From positions 62,001 through 126,000 of the forward strand of contig NZ_JANIIC010000019.1 of NCBI RefSeq assembly GCF_024519315.1: a stretch of 64,000 nucleotides of DNA, read 5' to 3'. Positions 1-9,812 of the stretch are shown here, one piece after another. The translations under genes were made by a program, and so were the position numbers. Below the pieces are notes generated by a model. The model searched no databases, had not been told where the DNA came from, and saw only the letters and a program-made list of their open reading frames with translations. This DNA comes from Streptomyces malaysiensis subsp. samsunensis (GTDB lineage Bacteria; Actinomycetota; Actinomycetes; Streptomycetales; Streptomycetaceae). Every line of letters starts with the position of its first letter. Within the stretch, counting starts at the first letter, position 1.

Positions 1-193
1 GCGTTGTGCATGTCCACCCCGAACACTCCTTGTTCACTACCGCATTCGCCCCGTGACCAAGGATGGGCAGATCAGAAAGATCCAGGACCCTTCAATACCG
101 GACGTTCACCCCATCAGGTGACTCAGGTGATGAACAGCCCGGAAACGGCGCCCCAGAAGGGGCACCCCGGAAGCGGGCCGGGCGGTAAACGAC

Positions 194-223
194 GGCGGGG
201 CCTCCCGGGTGGGAGACCCCGCC
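194..223 (-). terminator. Hairpin terminator after parE
   Basis: Seven-base arms GGCGGGG and CCCCGCC enclose a 16-base loop that itself contains a short TCCC/GGGA pairing. It lies 34 bases past the parE stop. There is no T-tract, as is usual in Streptomyces. Bases 1-193 upstream hold no gene I can support. Confidence 0.6.
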
Positions 224-257
224 GAACCGGCCCTGCCGGCGAGCCGCATGCCGGACG

Positions 258-2381
258 TCAGACGTCGATACGCGACCGGTCCAGGGTCGCCGCCGAATTG
301 GTGATGAACTCCTTACGGGGCGCGACCTCATTGCCCATGAGCAGGTCGAAGGCGCGCTCGGCGGCCTCCAGGTCGCTGATGTTGATACGCCGCAGGGTGC
401 GGTGGCGCGGGTCCATCGTGGTCTCCGCGAGCTGGTCGGCGTCCATCTCACCGAGACCCTTGTAGCGCTGGATGCCGTCCTTGTAGCGGACCTCCCGGCG
501 CTGGAGGTCCAGCAGCGTCTCCTGGAGCTCCTGGTCGGAGTAGGTGTAGAGGTACTTGCTCTGCCCCCGCTTGGGGTTCACCAGCTCCACCCGGTGCAGC
601 GGCGGCACCGCCGAGAAGACCCGCCCCTGCTCGACCATCGGCCGCATATAGCGCTGGAAGAGGGTCAGCAGCAGACAGCGGATGTGGGCACCGTCGACAT
701 CGGCGTCGGCGAGGAAGATCACCTTGCCGTAGCGCGCCTGGTCGATGTCGAAGGTCCGGCCCGATCCGGCCCCTATCACCTGGATGATCGCGCCGCACTC
801 GGCGTTCTTGAGCATGTCGGCGATGGACGACTTCTGTACGTTGAGGATCTTGCCGCGGATCGGCAGCAGCGCCTGGAACTCGGAGTTCCGGGCCAGCTTG
901 GCCGTACCCAGCGCCGAGTCCCCCTCGACGATGAACAGCTCGCTGCGGCCCACGTCGTCACTGCGGCAGTCGGCCAGCTTCGCGGGCAGCGAGGAGGACT
1001 CCAGCGCGGTCTTACGGCGCTGTGCCTCCTTGTGCTGGCGCGCCGCGATACGCGTACGGGCCGCGGCCACGACCTTCTCCAGGACGGCGCGGGCCTGCTG
1101 TTTGGCATCCCGCTTGGAGGAGGTCAGGAACGCCTTGAGCTCCTTGGCGACCACATTGGCCACGATGCGGGAGGCCGCCGAGGTGCCCAGCACCTCCTTG
1201 GTCTGGCCCTCGAACTGCGGCTCCGCCAGCCGGACGGTCACCACCGCCGTCAGGCCCTCCATGGCGTCGTCCTTGACGACGTCGTCCTCGGCGACGCGCA
1301 GCAGCTTGGCGGCGCGCAGCGCCTCGTTCACGGTCTTGGCGATCGAGCGCTCGAAGCCGGAGACATGGGTGCCGCCCTTGGGGGTGGCGATGATGTTGAC
1401 GAAGGACTTGATGGTCGTGTCGTAGCCGGTGCCCCAGCGCAGCGCGATGTCGACGCCCAGCTCACGGGTGACCTCGGTGGGCGTCATATGGCCGCGCTCG
1501 TCCAGGACCGGCACGGTCTCCTTGAAGGTGCCCTGCCCGGACAGCCGCAGCACATCGCAGACGGCCTTGTCCTGCGCGAGGTACTCGCAGAACTCGCTGA
1601 TCCCCCCGTCGTAGTGGAAGGTCTCCTCGACCGGCCCCTCCTGCCCCTCCAGGCCCCGCTCGTCCCGGACGACCAGGGTCAGCCCCGGGACCAGGAAGGC
1701 GGTCTGCCGGGCACGGGCGTGCAGCGTCTCCAGGGAGAGCTTGGCGTCCTTGAGGAAGATCTGGCGGTCCGCCCAGTAGCGGACGCGGGTGCCGTTGCGG
1801 GTCTTGGGGACCCTCTTGCCCTTGAGGAGGCCGCTGGACGGGTCGAACGGGGCGTCCGGCCCGGATTCGGTGAAGATCCCCGGGACGCCGCGGCGGAAGC
1901 TGATCGCGTGGGTCTTGCCGTCGCGGTCCACCTCCACGTCGAGACGGGCGGACAGCGCGTTCACCACGGAGGCGCCGACGCCGTGCAGACCGCCCGAGGC
2001 CGCGTACGAGCCGCCGCCGAACTTCCCGCCGGCGTGCAGCTTGGTCATCACGACCTCGACGCCGGACAGCCCCGTCTTGGGCTCGACGTCCACCGGGATA
2101 CCCCGGCCGTTGTCCCGCACCTCCACGGAGGCGTCGTCGTGGAGGATCACCTCGATGTGGTCGCAGAAGCCGCCCAGGGCCTCGTCCACCGAGTTGTCGA
2201 TGATCTCCCAGAGGCAGTGCATGAGGCCACGGCTGTCGGTCGAGCCGATGTACATGCCGGGGCGCTTGCGCACTGCCTCGAGCCCCTCGAGGACGAGAAG
2301 GTGCCGCGCGGTGTAGTTGGAGCCGCCCCGGTCTGCCCCGGTCAGCAGCGCAGTGGACGGCACGGACGTGTCGGCGGTCAC
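258..2381 (-). CDS. parE: DNA topoisomerase IV subunit B (ParE/GyrB family)
   Basis: This is the ATPase subunit of a type IIA topoisomerase, which partners ParC to decatenate and relax chromosomes. The 707-residue product has the GHKL ATPase start (GLEAVRKRPGMYIGST), the Mg/ATP site DNSVDEA and DNGRGIP, the glycine lid GGKFGGGSYAASGGLHGVG, and the Toprim motif LFIVEGDSA with DADVDGAHI near residue 560. I chose GTG at 2381 because GAGGAG sits about seven bases upstream and the protein then begins like Streptomyces ParE (TADTSVPSTALLTG). The reading frame stays open a further 45 bases upstream without a ribosome-binding site. The hrdB gene carries GyrB-independent context here, and in Streptomyces this locus is parE rather than gyrB, which lies near oriC. 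Confidence 0.93.
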   Translation of the reverse strand: MTADTSVPSTALLTGADRGGSNYTARHLLVLEGLEAVRKRPGMYIGSTDSRGLMHCLWEIIDNSVDEALGGFCDHIEVILHDDASVEVRDNGRGIPVDVEPKTGLSGVEVVMTKLHAGGKFGGGSYAASGGLHGVGASVVNALSARLDVEVDRDGKTHAISFRRGVPGIFTESGPDAPFDPSSGLLKGKRVPKTRNGTRVRYWADRQIFLKDAKLSLETLHARARQTAFLVPGLTLVVRDERGLEGQEGPVEETFHYDGGISEFCEYLAQDKAVCDVLRLSGQGTFKETVPVLDERGHMTPTEVTRELGVDIALRWGTGYDTTIKSFVNIIATPKGGTHVSGFERSIAKTVNEALRAAKLLRVAEDDVVKDDAMEGLTAVVTVRLAEPQFEGQTKEVLGTSAASRIVANVVAKELKAFLTSSKRDAKQQARAVLEKVVAAARTRIAARQHKEAQRRKTALESSSLPAKLADCRSDDVGRSELFIVEGDSALGTAKLARNSEFQALLPIRGKILNVQKSSIADMLKNAECGAIIQVIGAGSGRTFDIDQARYGKVIFLADADVDGAHIRCLLLTLFQRYMRPMVEQGRVFSAVPPLHRVELVNPKRGQSKYLYTYSDQELQETLLDLQRREVRYKDGIQRYKGLGEMDADQLAETTMDPRHRTLRRINISDLEAAERAFDLLMGNEVAPRKEFITNSAATLDRSRIDV

Positions 2382-2821
2382 GCGGTTCGCTCCTCGCTGA
2401 ATTTCTCTTGGCCCAGCTGTGGGCACGATGGTGGCATGTTCGCCCGTCAGAGCGTACCGAGGCTTGATAGAGCCTTTGTGCCGCCACCCGTTGAAACGTC
2501 CATGCTAGTCGCACCAGCCACCGTTTCGCTCGTACGTTCGATACCTCATGGCGGTGACGCACAGATCACGTTCCCTTTCAGGCATGAACCATTTAGGCTC
2601 CGGGCACGTCCTCATTCACAACCGGCAACCCGGCCGGGAGGGCAAACCAGACAATCGACGCGAAACATCAAAGCTAGGCAATACGGCTCATTCGCCGCCA
2701 AACGTCACCATCCGGCCTACTCAGAAGCAATTTTTGAGAAAAAGCCACGAGCGGGAACGATTTCAGGCTGGTTGGATGTTGACCCTGGTACGACAGCTCG
2801 TCGAGCTAGAGAAGAGGCGAC
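2382..2821. other. Intergenic region with divergent promoters of parE and the 2822 gene
   Basis: About 440 bases hold no gene. The stretch 2600-2770 is clearly richer in A and T than its surroundings, as expected for promoters reading both ways. A possible -10 element TAGCAT for parE reads on the minus strand near 2500-2506. I could not find convincing -35/-10 pairs for either gene. Confidence 0.4.
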
Positions 2822-3052
2822 GTGACTACTGTTCTGACCCCCGCGAGCCCGTTGACGGCCGCTGACCGCTGCGACCGCTGCGGCGCCCAGGCGTACCTGC
2901 GCGTCGTGCTGATCAGCGGTGGTGAACTGCTCTTCTGCGCCCACCACGGGCGCAAGTTCGAGCCGGAACTCAAGAAGATCGCCGCGGAAATACAGGACGA
3001 GACCGAGCGGCTCACCGCCGCTCCGGCGTCCGCGTCCAACGACGAACGCTGA
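2822..3052 (+). CDS. Small zinc-ribbon-like conserved protein (DUF7455-type)
   Basis: This 76-residue acidic protein is conserved in actinomycetes and its biochemical role is unknown. It contains CDRCGAQ and, about 25 residues later, FCAHHGRKF. This Cys-x2-Cys ... Cys-x-His-His layout could bind one zinc ion. The C-terminal third is a charged helix (KKIAAEIQDETERL) with an Ala/Ser/Pro tail. The GTG start at 2822 follows AGAGG with a five-base spacer. It is divergent from parE and convergent with the protease gene at 3239. The family name is from recall; the fold is inferred. Confidence 0.8.
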   Translation: MTTVLTPASPLTAADRCDRCGAQAYLRVVLISGGELLFCAHHGRKFEPELKKIAAEIQDETERLTAAPASASNDER

Positions 3053-3100
3053 CGCCTCACACCCACGACGACGAGCGACGCCGGCCCAGGGCCGGGTTCC

Positions 3101-3133
3101 GGGCGGTCTGCCCCCTGAGCGGGGCGGCCGCCC
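3101..3133 (+). terminator. Hairpin terminator after the DUF7455-type gene
   Basis: Arms GGGCGG and CCGCCC plus inner arms GCCCC and GGGGC form an imperfect stem with a small internal loop. It begins about 50 bases after the stop codon at 3052. Confidence 0.5.
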
Positions 3134-3238
3134 ACGCTCGTATCGCGGGCTTTTCCGCATGACCCCACGGGCCCTCCGGGGCTCGTCCCAGGCTTCACCC
3201 CGGTCCTTCCGGGCTCCACCGCCACCCCGGCCTCCGCG

Positions 3239-4069
3239 TCAGCCATGGGCGGCCACCAGATCGGCCACGGCCGAGATCCTCGTGTAGACGCCGGGCCGCC
3301 CGGCCACCGCGCAGCCGCTGCCCCAGGACACCAGGCCCACCAGCCGCCCCCGGGCCACCAGCGGCCCTCCGCTGTCGCCCTGACAGGCGTCCCGTCCGCC
3401 GTCCGGCAGCCCCGCGCAGACCATGGACCGCGGGTCGTAGTCCCCCTCCGCGTTCCCCGGGTAGGCCCTCTTGCAGACGGTGTCGGCCAGCACCTTCACC
3501 GTCGCGGTGCGCAGCGCCGAGGCGTAGCTGCCATCGCCTTCCGTATCGCCCCAGCCGTAGACCGCGGCCCGTTCACCCGCCTTGTACGCCAGGTCGCCGG
3601 TGCGCGCCATGGGGATCGTGTAAGCCGCCGGCACCGCGACCCCCAGGGTGAGCACGGCGATGTCCCCGCCCCTGTTGTCGCCCTCGTACGCCGGATTGAC
3701 CCACACCCGCGCCGGCGGGTACTCCACCCCGTCGGTCTTCCGCAGATCGTTGCGACCGATGATCACCCGGAGGTCCCGCACCTCCCGCCAGTCCTTGCCG
3801 AGCACCCCACGGCTCAGGCAGTGGGCCGCCGTGACGACCGTCGTGGGGGTCACCACCGCCCCGCCGCAGAACTGGCCGGACCTCTTGTCGCCGAAGAGCG
3901 CACGGCTGGCCACGGCCACCGCCCAGGGCGCCTCGACCGTACGGGCCGGATGCCCGCCGATCACCACACGGTCGGCCGTCGCCGGACCAGGCGCGATGAG
4001 CACGATGGCGAGCGCGGCGGCCAGCGGTACCGCCAGGGCGACGAGGAGCGCGCGGGGCGACTTAGGCAT
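3239..4069 (-). CDS. Secreted trypsin-like serine protease (S1 family)
   Basis: This is a 276-residue exported chymotrypsin-fold endopeptidase. An N-terminal signal peptide (about residues 1-32, hydrophobic core [19 protein letters not shown]) is followed by the activation-type N-terminus VVIGGHPA. The catalytic triad is visible as His83 (VTAAHC), Asp136 (GGDIAVL) and Ser233 (CQGDSGGPL). An Asp in the S1 pocket region ([11 protein letters not shown]) suggests cleavage after Lys or Arg. Paired cysteines are consistent with disulfides. ATG at 4069 is chosen because AGGAGG lies seven bases upstream; the frame is open 90 bases further but lacks a ribosome-binding site. Substrate and timing are not evident. 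It is followed by the hrdB terminator region on the other side, so it is probably monocistronic. Confidence 0.9.
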   Translation of the reverse strand: MPKSPRALLVALAVPLAAALAIVLIAPGPATADRVVIGGHPARTVEAPWAVAVASRALFGDKRSGQFCGGAVVTPTTVVTAAHCLSRGVLGKDWREVRDLRVIIGRNDLRKTDGVEYPPARVWVNPAYEGDNRGGDIAVLTLGVAVPAAYTIPMARTGDLAYKAGERAAVYGWGDTEGDGSYASALRTATVKVLADTVCKRAYPGNAEGDYDPRSMVCAGLPDGGRDACQGDSGGPLVARGRLVGLVSWGSGCAVAGRPGVYTRISAVADLVAAHG

Positions 4070-4171
4070 ATAGCCTCCTGACCATACGGAACGAGTCGCA
4101 CACTCAGCGTTACCCCCTCCGCCCCGAAGTGCATCCCGAGTGGGCCAAGCGGGGAACATTTCGCCGCGACA

Positions 4172-4212
4172 GCGCGAAGGCCGGGCTCCCCGAGGGGGCC
4201 CGGCCTTCGCGC
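4172..4212 (-). terminator. Strong hairpin terminator of hrdB
   Basis: Perfect 14-base arms GCGCGAAGGCCGGG and CCCGGCCTTCGCGC flank a 13-base loop with further C/G pairing. It lies 34 bases beyond the hrdB stop. Confidence 0.75.
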
Positions 4213-4245
4213 GGCACCGCCTCCGTTACGAGGCGGTGGTCCGTA

Positions 4246-5817
4246 TCAGTCCAGGTAGTCGCGGAGGACCTGGGAGCGGGACGGGTGGCGCAGCTTCGAC
4301 ATCGTCTTGGATTCGATCTGGCGGATGCGCTCACGCGTCACGCCGTAGACCTTGCCGATCTCGTCGAGGGTCTTCGGCTGGCCGTCGGTGAGGCCGAAGC
4401 GCATCGAGACCACGCCCGCCTCACGCTCGCTGAGCGTGTCGAGCACGGAGTGCAGCTGCTCCTGGAGCAGGGTGAAGCTGACCGCGTCGGCCGGGACGAC
4501 CGCCTCGGAGTCCTCGATGAGGTCACCGAACTCGCTGTCGCCGTCCTCGCCCAGGGGGGTGTGCAGCGAGATCGGCTCACGGCCGTACTTCTGGACCTCG
4601 ATGACCTTCTCGGGGGTCATGTCGAGCTCCTTGGCCAGCTCCTCCGGGGTGGGCTCACGGCCCAGGTCCTGGAGCATCTGGCGCTGGACGCGCGCCAGCT
4701 TGTTGATGACCTCGACCATGTGCACCGGAATACGGATGGTGCGGGCCTGGTCGGCCATGGCTCGGGTGATCGCCTGACGGATCCACCAGGTGGCGTACGT
4801 GGAGAACTTGTAGCCCTTGGTGTAGTCGAACTTCTCGACCGCGCGGATCAGACCGAGGTTGCCCTCCTGGATGAGGTCCAGGAAGAGCATGCCGCGGCCC
4901 GTGTAGCGCTTGGCCAGCGAGACCACCAGACGGAGGTTGGCCTCCAGGAGGTGGTTCTTGGCACGGCGGCCGTCCTCGGCGATGATCTCCAGCTCACGCT
5001 TGAGCTTGGGGGCCAGCTTGTCGGAGTTGGCGAGCTTGTCCTCGGCGAACAGACCGGCCTCGATGCGCTTGGCGAGCTCGACCTCCTGCTCGGCGTTGAG
5101 CAGCGGGACCTTGCCGATCTGCTTGAGGTAGTCCTTGACCGGGTCGGCCGTGGCACCAGCCGCGGCGACCTGCTGCGCGGGGGCGTCGTCCTCGTCCTCG
5201 TCGGAGAGCACGAAGCCCGCGTTCTCCGGCTCGCCCTCGGCGCCTTCGGGACCGGGCTTGCCCGGCGTCTCCTCGATGACGTCCTCGCCCTCGAGAAGCT
5301 CGTCGGTGACGTCCTTCTTGGTGGCGGTGGTCTTCTTCGCGACCGTCTTCTTGGCGGCGGCGGTGGTGGTCTTCTTGGCAGCCGCCTTCTTGGCCGTGGC
5401 CTTCTTGGCTGCGGCCTTCTTCGCGGGGACCGCGGTGGTCTCACCGACCGGGGCGGCGCCGGTGTCCGCCGCGGGGGCGGCCGGGGCGGCGGGGACCTTC
5501 TTGGCAGTGACCGTCTTGGCCGCGACGGTCTTGGTGGCGGTGCGCTTCGCCGGGCTCTTCGCTGCGACGCTCTTACGGGTGCGTTTGGGCGCCTCTGCGG
5601 CACTGACCATCAGCGTCACACCCTCCTCGTCGAGGATCTGGTTGAGGCTGCGCAGTACGTTCTTCCACTGGGTTGGCGGAATCTGGTCAGCCTCGAAGGC
5701 CCGGCGCACATCGTCGCCGGCGATCTGCCCCTCAGCCTTTCCCCGCTCGATGAGCGCCATGACAGACTCCGACTCGGCGATCTCCGACGGGAGCGTACGG
5801 GATGTGCTGGCCGACAC
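4246..5817 (-). CDS. hrdB: Principal RNA polymerase sigma factor HrdB
   Basis: This is the essential vegetative sigma-70 factor of Streptomyces. The 523-residue protein has an N-terminal domain (about 1-75), a long Lys/Ala-rich low-complexity linker (about 80-190, repeats of KKAAAKK and KKTTA), and then the catalytic core. Region 1.2 is [16 protein letters not shown], region 2 contains [18 protein letters not shown], and region 4.2 ends with [21 protein letters not shown], with the C-terminus LRDYLD. The GTG at 5817 is preceded by GAGAGG with a six-base gap. An in-frame TTG six bases upstream has no better site. Variable length in the Lys/Ala linker is typical among species. It lies downstream of whiH on the same strand, with its own 467-base upstream region. 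Confidence 0.98.
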   Translation of the reverse strand: MSASTSRTLPSEIAESESVMALIERGKAEGQIAGDDVRRAFEADQIPPTQWKNVLRSLNQILDEEGVTLMVSAAEAPKRTRKSVAAKSPAKRTATKTVAAKTVTAKKVPAAPAAPAADTGAAPVGETTAVPAKKAAAKKATAKKAAAKKTTTAAAKKTVAKKTTATKKDVTDELLEGEDVIEETPGKPGPEGAEGEPENAGFVLSDEDEDDAPAQQVAAAGATADPVKDYLKQIGKVPLLNAEQEVELAKRIEAGLFAEDKLANSDKLAPKLKRELEIIAEDGRRAKNHLLEANLRLVVSLAKRYTGRGMLFLDLIQEGNLGLIRAVEKFDYTKGYKFSTYATWWIRQAITRAMADQARTIRIPVHMVEVINKLARVQRQMLQDLGREPTPEELAKELDMTPEKVIEVQKYGREPISLHTPLGEDGDSEFGDLIEDSEAVVPADAVSFTLLQEQLHSVLDTLSEREAGVVSMRFGLTDGQPKTLDEIGKVYGVTRERIRQIESKTMSKLRHPSRSQVLRDYLD

Positions 5818-5927
5818 GAACAACCTCTCGGAACGTTGGAAACGGCTTCCGGCTCAGTCCGGTGGGGACCGGAGCCGACGACCGCCGGCAGGGATGAACC
5901 GACGGCGCGGGCGGAGTGCGGAGGAGT

Positions 5928-5957
5928 ACAGCGTTTACGAGCGACATCCGTATTCCC
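5928..5957 (-). promoter_or_regulatory. Candidate SigR-type promoter of hrdB
   Basis: On the minus strand GGGAAT (5957-5952) is followed after 18 bases by CGCTGT (5933-5928). The thiol-stress sigma factor SigR recognises GGGAAT-N18-cGTT, and hrdB of S. coelicolor is known to have a SigR-dependent promoter. The -35 is perfect but the -10 departs at one key base. The inferred leader is about 100 bases. The rest of 5818-6284 holds no gene; any vegetative hrdB promoter there could not be placed with confidence. Confidence 0.45.
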
Positions 5958-6284
5958 TCCGCGGCTGCCACCTCTTTAATCATCGCGCTGTCTCAAAGAG
6001 CGTTACGCCCAATACTCGTGGCCCGAGTCACACCCCATAACGGTCTTAATGCCCATCCAACGGGACAGAAAACTCCCGGTCGCGCACCGACGGGAGTCGC
6101 ACGGCGCTGATCGATCGATCGCGCCGCGCCGCCGAACCCGCGGCGCGGGATCCGGCGGCGCCCTCTCGTACGCCGTACGGCATCCATCGGGCCGGTGCTC
6201 ACCGCCGACTGACACCGCCTTGCCGTACGTCGTACGCCGCACGCTCCGGACACCCGGCGATCCGGGGTCCGGACGCGCCGCGGA

Positions 6285-7184
6285 TCAGTGCTCGCGCGGC
6301 GCGGGCACCCCGACCTCGGCATGATCGAGATCCGGGTGGACGGTCAGCAGCTGGCGCATCGCCGCCTCGGCCGCCGTGGCGTCGCCCTCGCCGATCGCCT
6401 CGACGATCCGGCGGTGGTGGGCGACGCCCGCCTCGGTGAGGCGGTCACAGCCGGAGATCGGGGCCCCGGAGACATGGAGCGCGGCGGCGACGATGCCCGC
6501 CAGGTGCTCCAGCATCCGATTGCCGCCGACCTGGAGCAGCAGCGCGTGGAACTCGGCGTCGGCGCGGGAGAAGGTGAGGCTGTCACCCTGCGCCAGCGCA
6601 TGGTTCATGATCTCGACCATGTCGGCGAGCCGCTGCTGCAGCTCCTCGCGGCCATGACCGGCGGCGAGACGGGCGGCCAGCGGCTCGATGGTCCAGCGCA
6701 GCTCGCACAGCTCACGTCGCTGGTCGTCGCGCTGCGGGCCGAAGGCACGCCACTCGATGATGTCCGGGTCGAGCAGATTCCAGTCGCTGACCGGACGGAC
6801 CCGGGTGCCCACATTGGGGCGGGCGCTGACCAGGCCCTTGGCCTCGAGGACGCGCAGCGACTCCCGGACGACCGTGCGGGAGACCTCGAAGCGCTGGCCG
6901 ATCTCCTCGGGGACGAGCGGACGGTCCGCACCCAGGTCACCGGAGACGATCATCTGGCCCAGCTGCTGAACGAGTTGGCCGTGCAGCCCGCGGCCCCGGT
7001 TGCCGGCCGCGCGCCGGCCCACCCGGCCGATCTCCGCCTCGGCACCGTCCCAGGAGGCGGGGGCGCTGCCGCGGTCGGCGCCGGGGGTGTCGGCGTAGGA
7101 GTAGCGGTCAAGCTCGCCCGAACCGGCCAGGCCGGAGTCGGCGGGGCGAGCCGCGGTCATCGTGGTGTGCGCAAGGGTACTCAC
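6285..7184 (-). CDS. whiH: Sporulation regulator WhiH (GntR/FadR family)
   Basis: This transcription factor acts in aerial hyphae during sporulation septation; in S. coelicolor it depends on the sporulation sigma factor WhiG. The 299-residue protein has a unique N-terminus (STLAHTTMTAARPADSGL), then a winged helix (about 75-145) containing VPEEIGQRFEVSRTVVRESLRVLEAKGL. A FadR-type ligand-binding FCD domain (about 155-290) carries candidate metal ligands in DAEFHALLL and VAHHRRIVEAI. GTG at 7184 gives the recalled WhiH N-terminus; AAAGGA sits just upstream with a short spacer. It lies immediately upstream of hrdB, which is the known Streptomyces arrangement. The ligand is unknown. Confidence 0.92.
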   Translation of the reverse strand: MSTLAHTTMTAARPADSGLAGSGELDRYSYADTPGADRGSAPASWDGAEAEIGRVGRRAAGNRGRGLHGQLVQQLGQMIVSGDLGADRPLVPEEIGQRFEVSRTVVRESLRVLEAKGLVSARPNVGTRVRPVSDWNLLDPDIIEWRAFGPQRDDQRRELCELRWTIEPLAARLAAGHGREELQQRLADMVEIMNHALAQGDSLTFSRADAEFHALLLQVGGNRMLEHLAGIVAAALHVSGAPISGCDRLTEAGVAHHRRIVEAIGEGDATAAEAAMRQLLTVHPDLDHAEVGVPAPREH

Positions 7185-7475
7185 GCATCCTTTGTCGGCG
7201 ACGCCTCGGAAGCCCTTGAGGTCTTTGGTGAAAAGCACACGAAAGGGTGATCGCCCATTACCTCATAATTGACGCTCAATCGGACAGAAAGAAGCATCCT
7301 TCGGGGAGTTGCGAGCAGATCGCGCGATGAGTGTGCGAATCCGCTTCGGGCTTGATCCACGGGCTCCGGACGGGCCGGTCGGTCGGCGGGCTGAGCGACC
7401 GGCGCGGACCGGGCGGCCGATGGGTCGGGCCCGGCCGCCCGGCGCGGGGCTGGTGGGTGGGTGCTTTGGCGGGTG
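7185..7475. other. whiH upstream region
   Basis: About 290 bases without a gene. A local A/T-rich stretch at 7240-7290 on the whiH side probably contains its promoter. I looked for the WhiG consensus and did not find a properly spaced match. No terminator for the downstream-reading 7476 gene was recognised. Confidence 0.35.
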
Positions 7476-9683
7476 CTATTGGCGGGTACTCCTGCCACGC
7501 AGACCAGTGAGGGCGTAGGCACACAGCAGGACGGCGACCGACAACATCAGGGCCTGTCCGACGGGTTGGGACGCGAGCCGCAGCGCGACCGCAAGCCCTC
7601 GGTCGATCATGGAGGGCGGCCGCTCCAGCGTCGCGGCGCGCAGCCGGTGCGGCAGCATGACCAGCGAACGCAGCGACGGATCCTGCGCCGCACGCTGGAC
7701 GATGGGCACCGCGAGGATCGGCACGGCGAGCAGGGTGGCCAGCCCGAGCGCGGTGGACCGGAAGACCCCGGCGGCGAGCAGCCCGGCCCATGACGAGCCG
7801 ATGGTCAGGCCGAAGACGCCGACCACCAGCTCGGGCCAGTCGCCCGGCAGCGGTACCGCGTTACCGCCGACGAGCAGCAGGAGCGCCGCACTGTCGAGCA
7901 CGATGACGCCGAGCGACAGCAGGACCGCACCGGCCGCGCAGATGGCGAACTTGGCGGCCAGCAGCCCGATTCGGCGGGGCACCGCGTCCCGGGTCGCGGC
8001 CAGTGCCGGGTAGCGGAACTCGTCCCCGAAGGCGAGGGCTCCCAGAAGGCCGGCCGCGATGGCGACGGGAGGCAGCGGGAGGTCGGCGGGCCAGCCGGTG
8101 AGCCGGTGCAGCTCCCCGGTGGCGCCCGCACGGGCGAGCAGCACCGAGGCGAGGAGGGAGGCGACGATGGAGGCGACGCCGATCAGCCAACCGGTCCGTA
8201 CACCGATGGCACGGCGCAACTCATAGCGCATCGGCCAGGCGGGGCCGGGGAAGCGGAGCTTGGGCAGCAGACGCAGCGGAGGCGCCTCGGGGTCGCGGGC
8301 ACGGGCGCCCGCGACGGTCCCCGGGCCCAGATCGGCGGTCTCCTCGACCAGCCGGTGGACCACGATGTTGTGGCGGTAGGCGGTCTCCCCGACGGTTGCG
8401 GGGGACAGACCGTAGACGGAGATGTGGGTCTCGTCGTCCCGCACCACGGAGAACGGGTCGGCGACGGCGGCGACCGGCTCTTCCTCGACCTCGGTTCCGG
8501 AACCGGTGGCGGTAGTGGTACCGGTGGCGGTACCAGCAGCGGCCCCGGTGCGCGCGCCGGCCGCTTCGGAGTCGGGGGCGGGGGACTGGGCAGGCGCGGG
8601 GACGGGGGCAGGGACAGGGACGGCCTTGTCGGGCTTGCCGACCTTGCTCGCCTGGCCGACCTTGCTCGTCTTGTCGGGCCGGCTCGCCTGGTCGTCAGCC
8701 ACGGCTTCCGCGGTGGCCTTCTTCGCTTCGGCCCGGGCAGCGGCGCCCGGGGCGACGGGCCGGGCCTTCCTGACCTTGCGCCAGATTGTCCGCTTCCTGG
8801 TCTTGGGCCCGGCGCCCTCGCCCTTGACGACGTCGCCCCCGTCGGCGACGTCGGACTGGACAGCGTCGGGCTCGGCGGCCCCCGCCTTGGCCGCGAGCTC
8901 GGCCGCCGCCCGGGCTTCCTCCTCCGCCCTGGCCTCGGCCAACTGCCGTGCGGCTTCGACCTCCTCCTCCAGGACGGCGGCGAGCCGGCCGACGAGCGGC
9001 GAGTGGACCACGACACGGGGGCGCAGCCGGGTGCGGGCGAACTCGTCCACCGACTGATCGGCCACCAGCCGGCCCGATTCCAGGGTGAGCACCTGGTCCG
9101 CGAGGCGGATGACGCCCTCGGCGTCCTCGGTGGCGACGAGGACGGCGCCACCGTGGGCGGCGAATTGGCGCAGCAGCCCATGGAGCCAGGCGGTCTCGCG
9201 GGCCGACAGGCCCCGTGCGGGCTCATCGAGGACCAGCGTGTGCGGGTCCCCGAGCAGAGCGGTGGCGAGCCCGAGGCGACGCTCGGCCCCGGTCGACAGA
9301 TCGCCGAGACGCTCGTCCGCCAGATCGGTGAGACCGACCACGTCGAGCACCACATCGGCGCGTGCGGCGGCCACCCCGGCCGCGGCACCGAGCATCCTCA
9401 GATGCCCCCGCACGGTGCGGCCGGGGTGACCGGGGACGTCCTCGAGGAGAACGCCGATCTCATGAGCCGGGCGCCGGATGCGATGCAGGGGGCGGCCCCG
9501 GAAGAAGGCGGAGCCATGGCCCCGGTCAAGCTGTAGCAGAAGCCGCAGCGCGGTGGTCTTGCCCGCGCCGGGGGCGCCGAGCAGTGCGGTGACCCTACCC
9601 GCCGGGGCCTCGAAGGTGAGGTCGTCCACGACGGGAGGGTGGTTGCGGCGGGGGGTGCTGGTCAGTCCGGTGGCCTGGATCAT
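7476..9683 (-). CDS. ABC transporter: ATPase fused to a membrane domain through a long linker
   Basis: This 735-residue single polypeptide combines an ABC ATPase and a permease. The ATPase (about 1-220) has Walker A GAPGAGKTT at 36-44, Walker B LVLDEPARG and an H-loop region ending VATEDAEG. The signature reads LSTGAERR rather than the canonical LSGGQ. A low-complexity segment (about 255-430) is rich in Ala, Glu and Lys, then Pro/Ala/Gly/Thr. The C-terminal part (about 490-735) has roughly six hydrophobic helices, beginning LIGVASIVASLLASVLLA. ATG at 9683 follows GGGAGA. The organisation resembles bacitracin- or lantibiotic-type ABC-2 exporters, but the substrate is unknown. It probably has its own promoter in the 130 bases before the NUDIX gene. 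Confidence 0.75.
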   Translation of the reverse strand: MIQATGLTSTPRRNHPPVVDDLTFEAPAGRVTALLGAPGAGKTTALRLLLQLDRGHGSAFFRGRPLHRIRRPAHEIGVLLEDVPGHPGRTVRGHLRMLGAAAGVAAARADVVLDVVGLTDLADERLGDLSTGAERRLGLATALLGDPHTLVLDEPARGLSARETAWLHGLLRQFAAHGGAVLVATEDAEGVIRLADQVLTLESGRLVADQSVDEFARTRLRPRVVVHSPLVGRLAAVLEEEVEAARQLAEARAEEEARAAAELAAKAGAAEPDAVQSDVADGGDVVKGEGAGPKTRKRTIWRKVRKARPVAPGAAARAEAKKATAEAVADDQASRPDKTSKVGQASKVGKPDKAVPVPAPVPAPAQSPAPDSEAAGARTGAAAGTATGTTTATGSGTEVEEEPVAAVADPFSVVRDDETHISVYGLSPATVGETAYRHNIVVHRLVEETADLGPGTVAGARARDPEAPPLRLLPKLRFPGPAWPMRYELRRAIGVRTGWLIGVASIVASLLASVLLARAGATGELHRLTGWPADLPLPPVAIAAGLLGALAFGDEFRYPALAATRDAVPRRIGLLAAKFAICAAGAVLLSLGVIVLDSAALLLLVGGNAVPLPGDWPELVVGVFGLTIGSSWAGLLAAGVFRSTALGLATLLAVPILAVPIVQRAAQDPSLRSLVMLPHRLRAATLERPPSMIDRGLAVALRLASQPVGQALMLSVAVLLCAYALTGLRGRSTRQ

Positions 9684-9812
9684 GGCTTCTCCCGCGGGGC
9701 ATGGAACCGCTCGACGGCACGTGGGGACTGGCGGCGTACCGGAGAACATTAACCCGCTATGTCCTATTTCTTCGCTACATGCACCTTCCGGGAATTCGTC
9801 GTGTCATGGCCG

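Noticed and set aside
402-2825. Long plus-strand frame opposite parE
   Set aside because: It is the antisense shadow of parE in high-GC DNA, with no recognisable domains or ribosome-binding site.
4129-5979. Long plus-strand frame opposite hrdB
   Set aside because: Shadow of the hrdB coding strand; Gly/Leu-rich low-complexity product.
7185-7300. WhiG-dependent promoter of whiH
   Set aside because: TAAA-N15-GCCGATAA was sought on the minus strand; the nearest GGCGATCA has no correctly spaced -35, so no claim is made.
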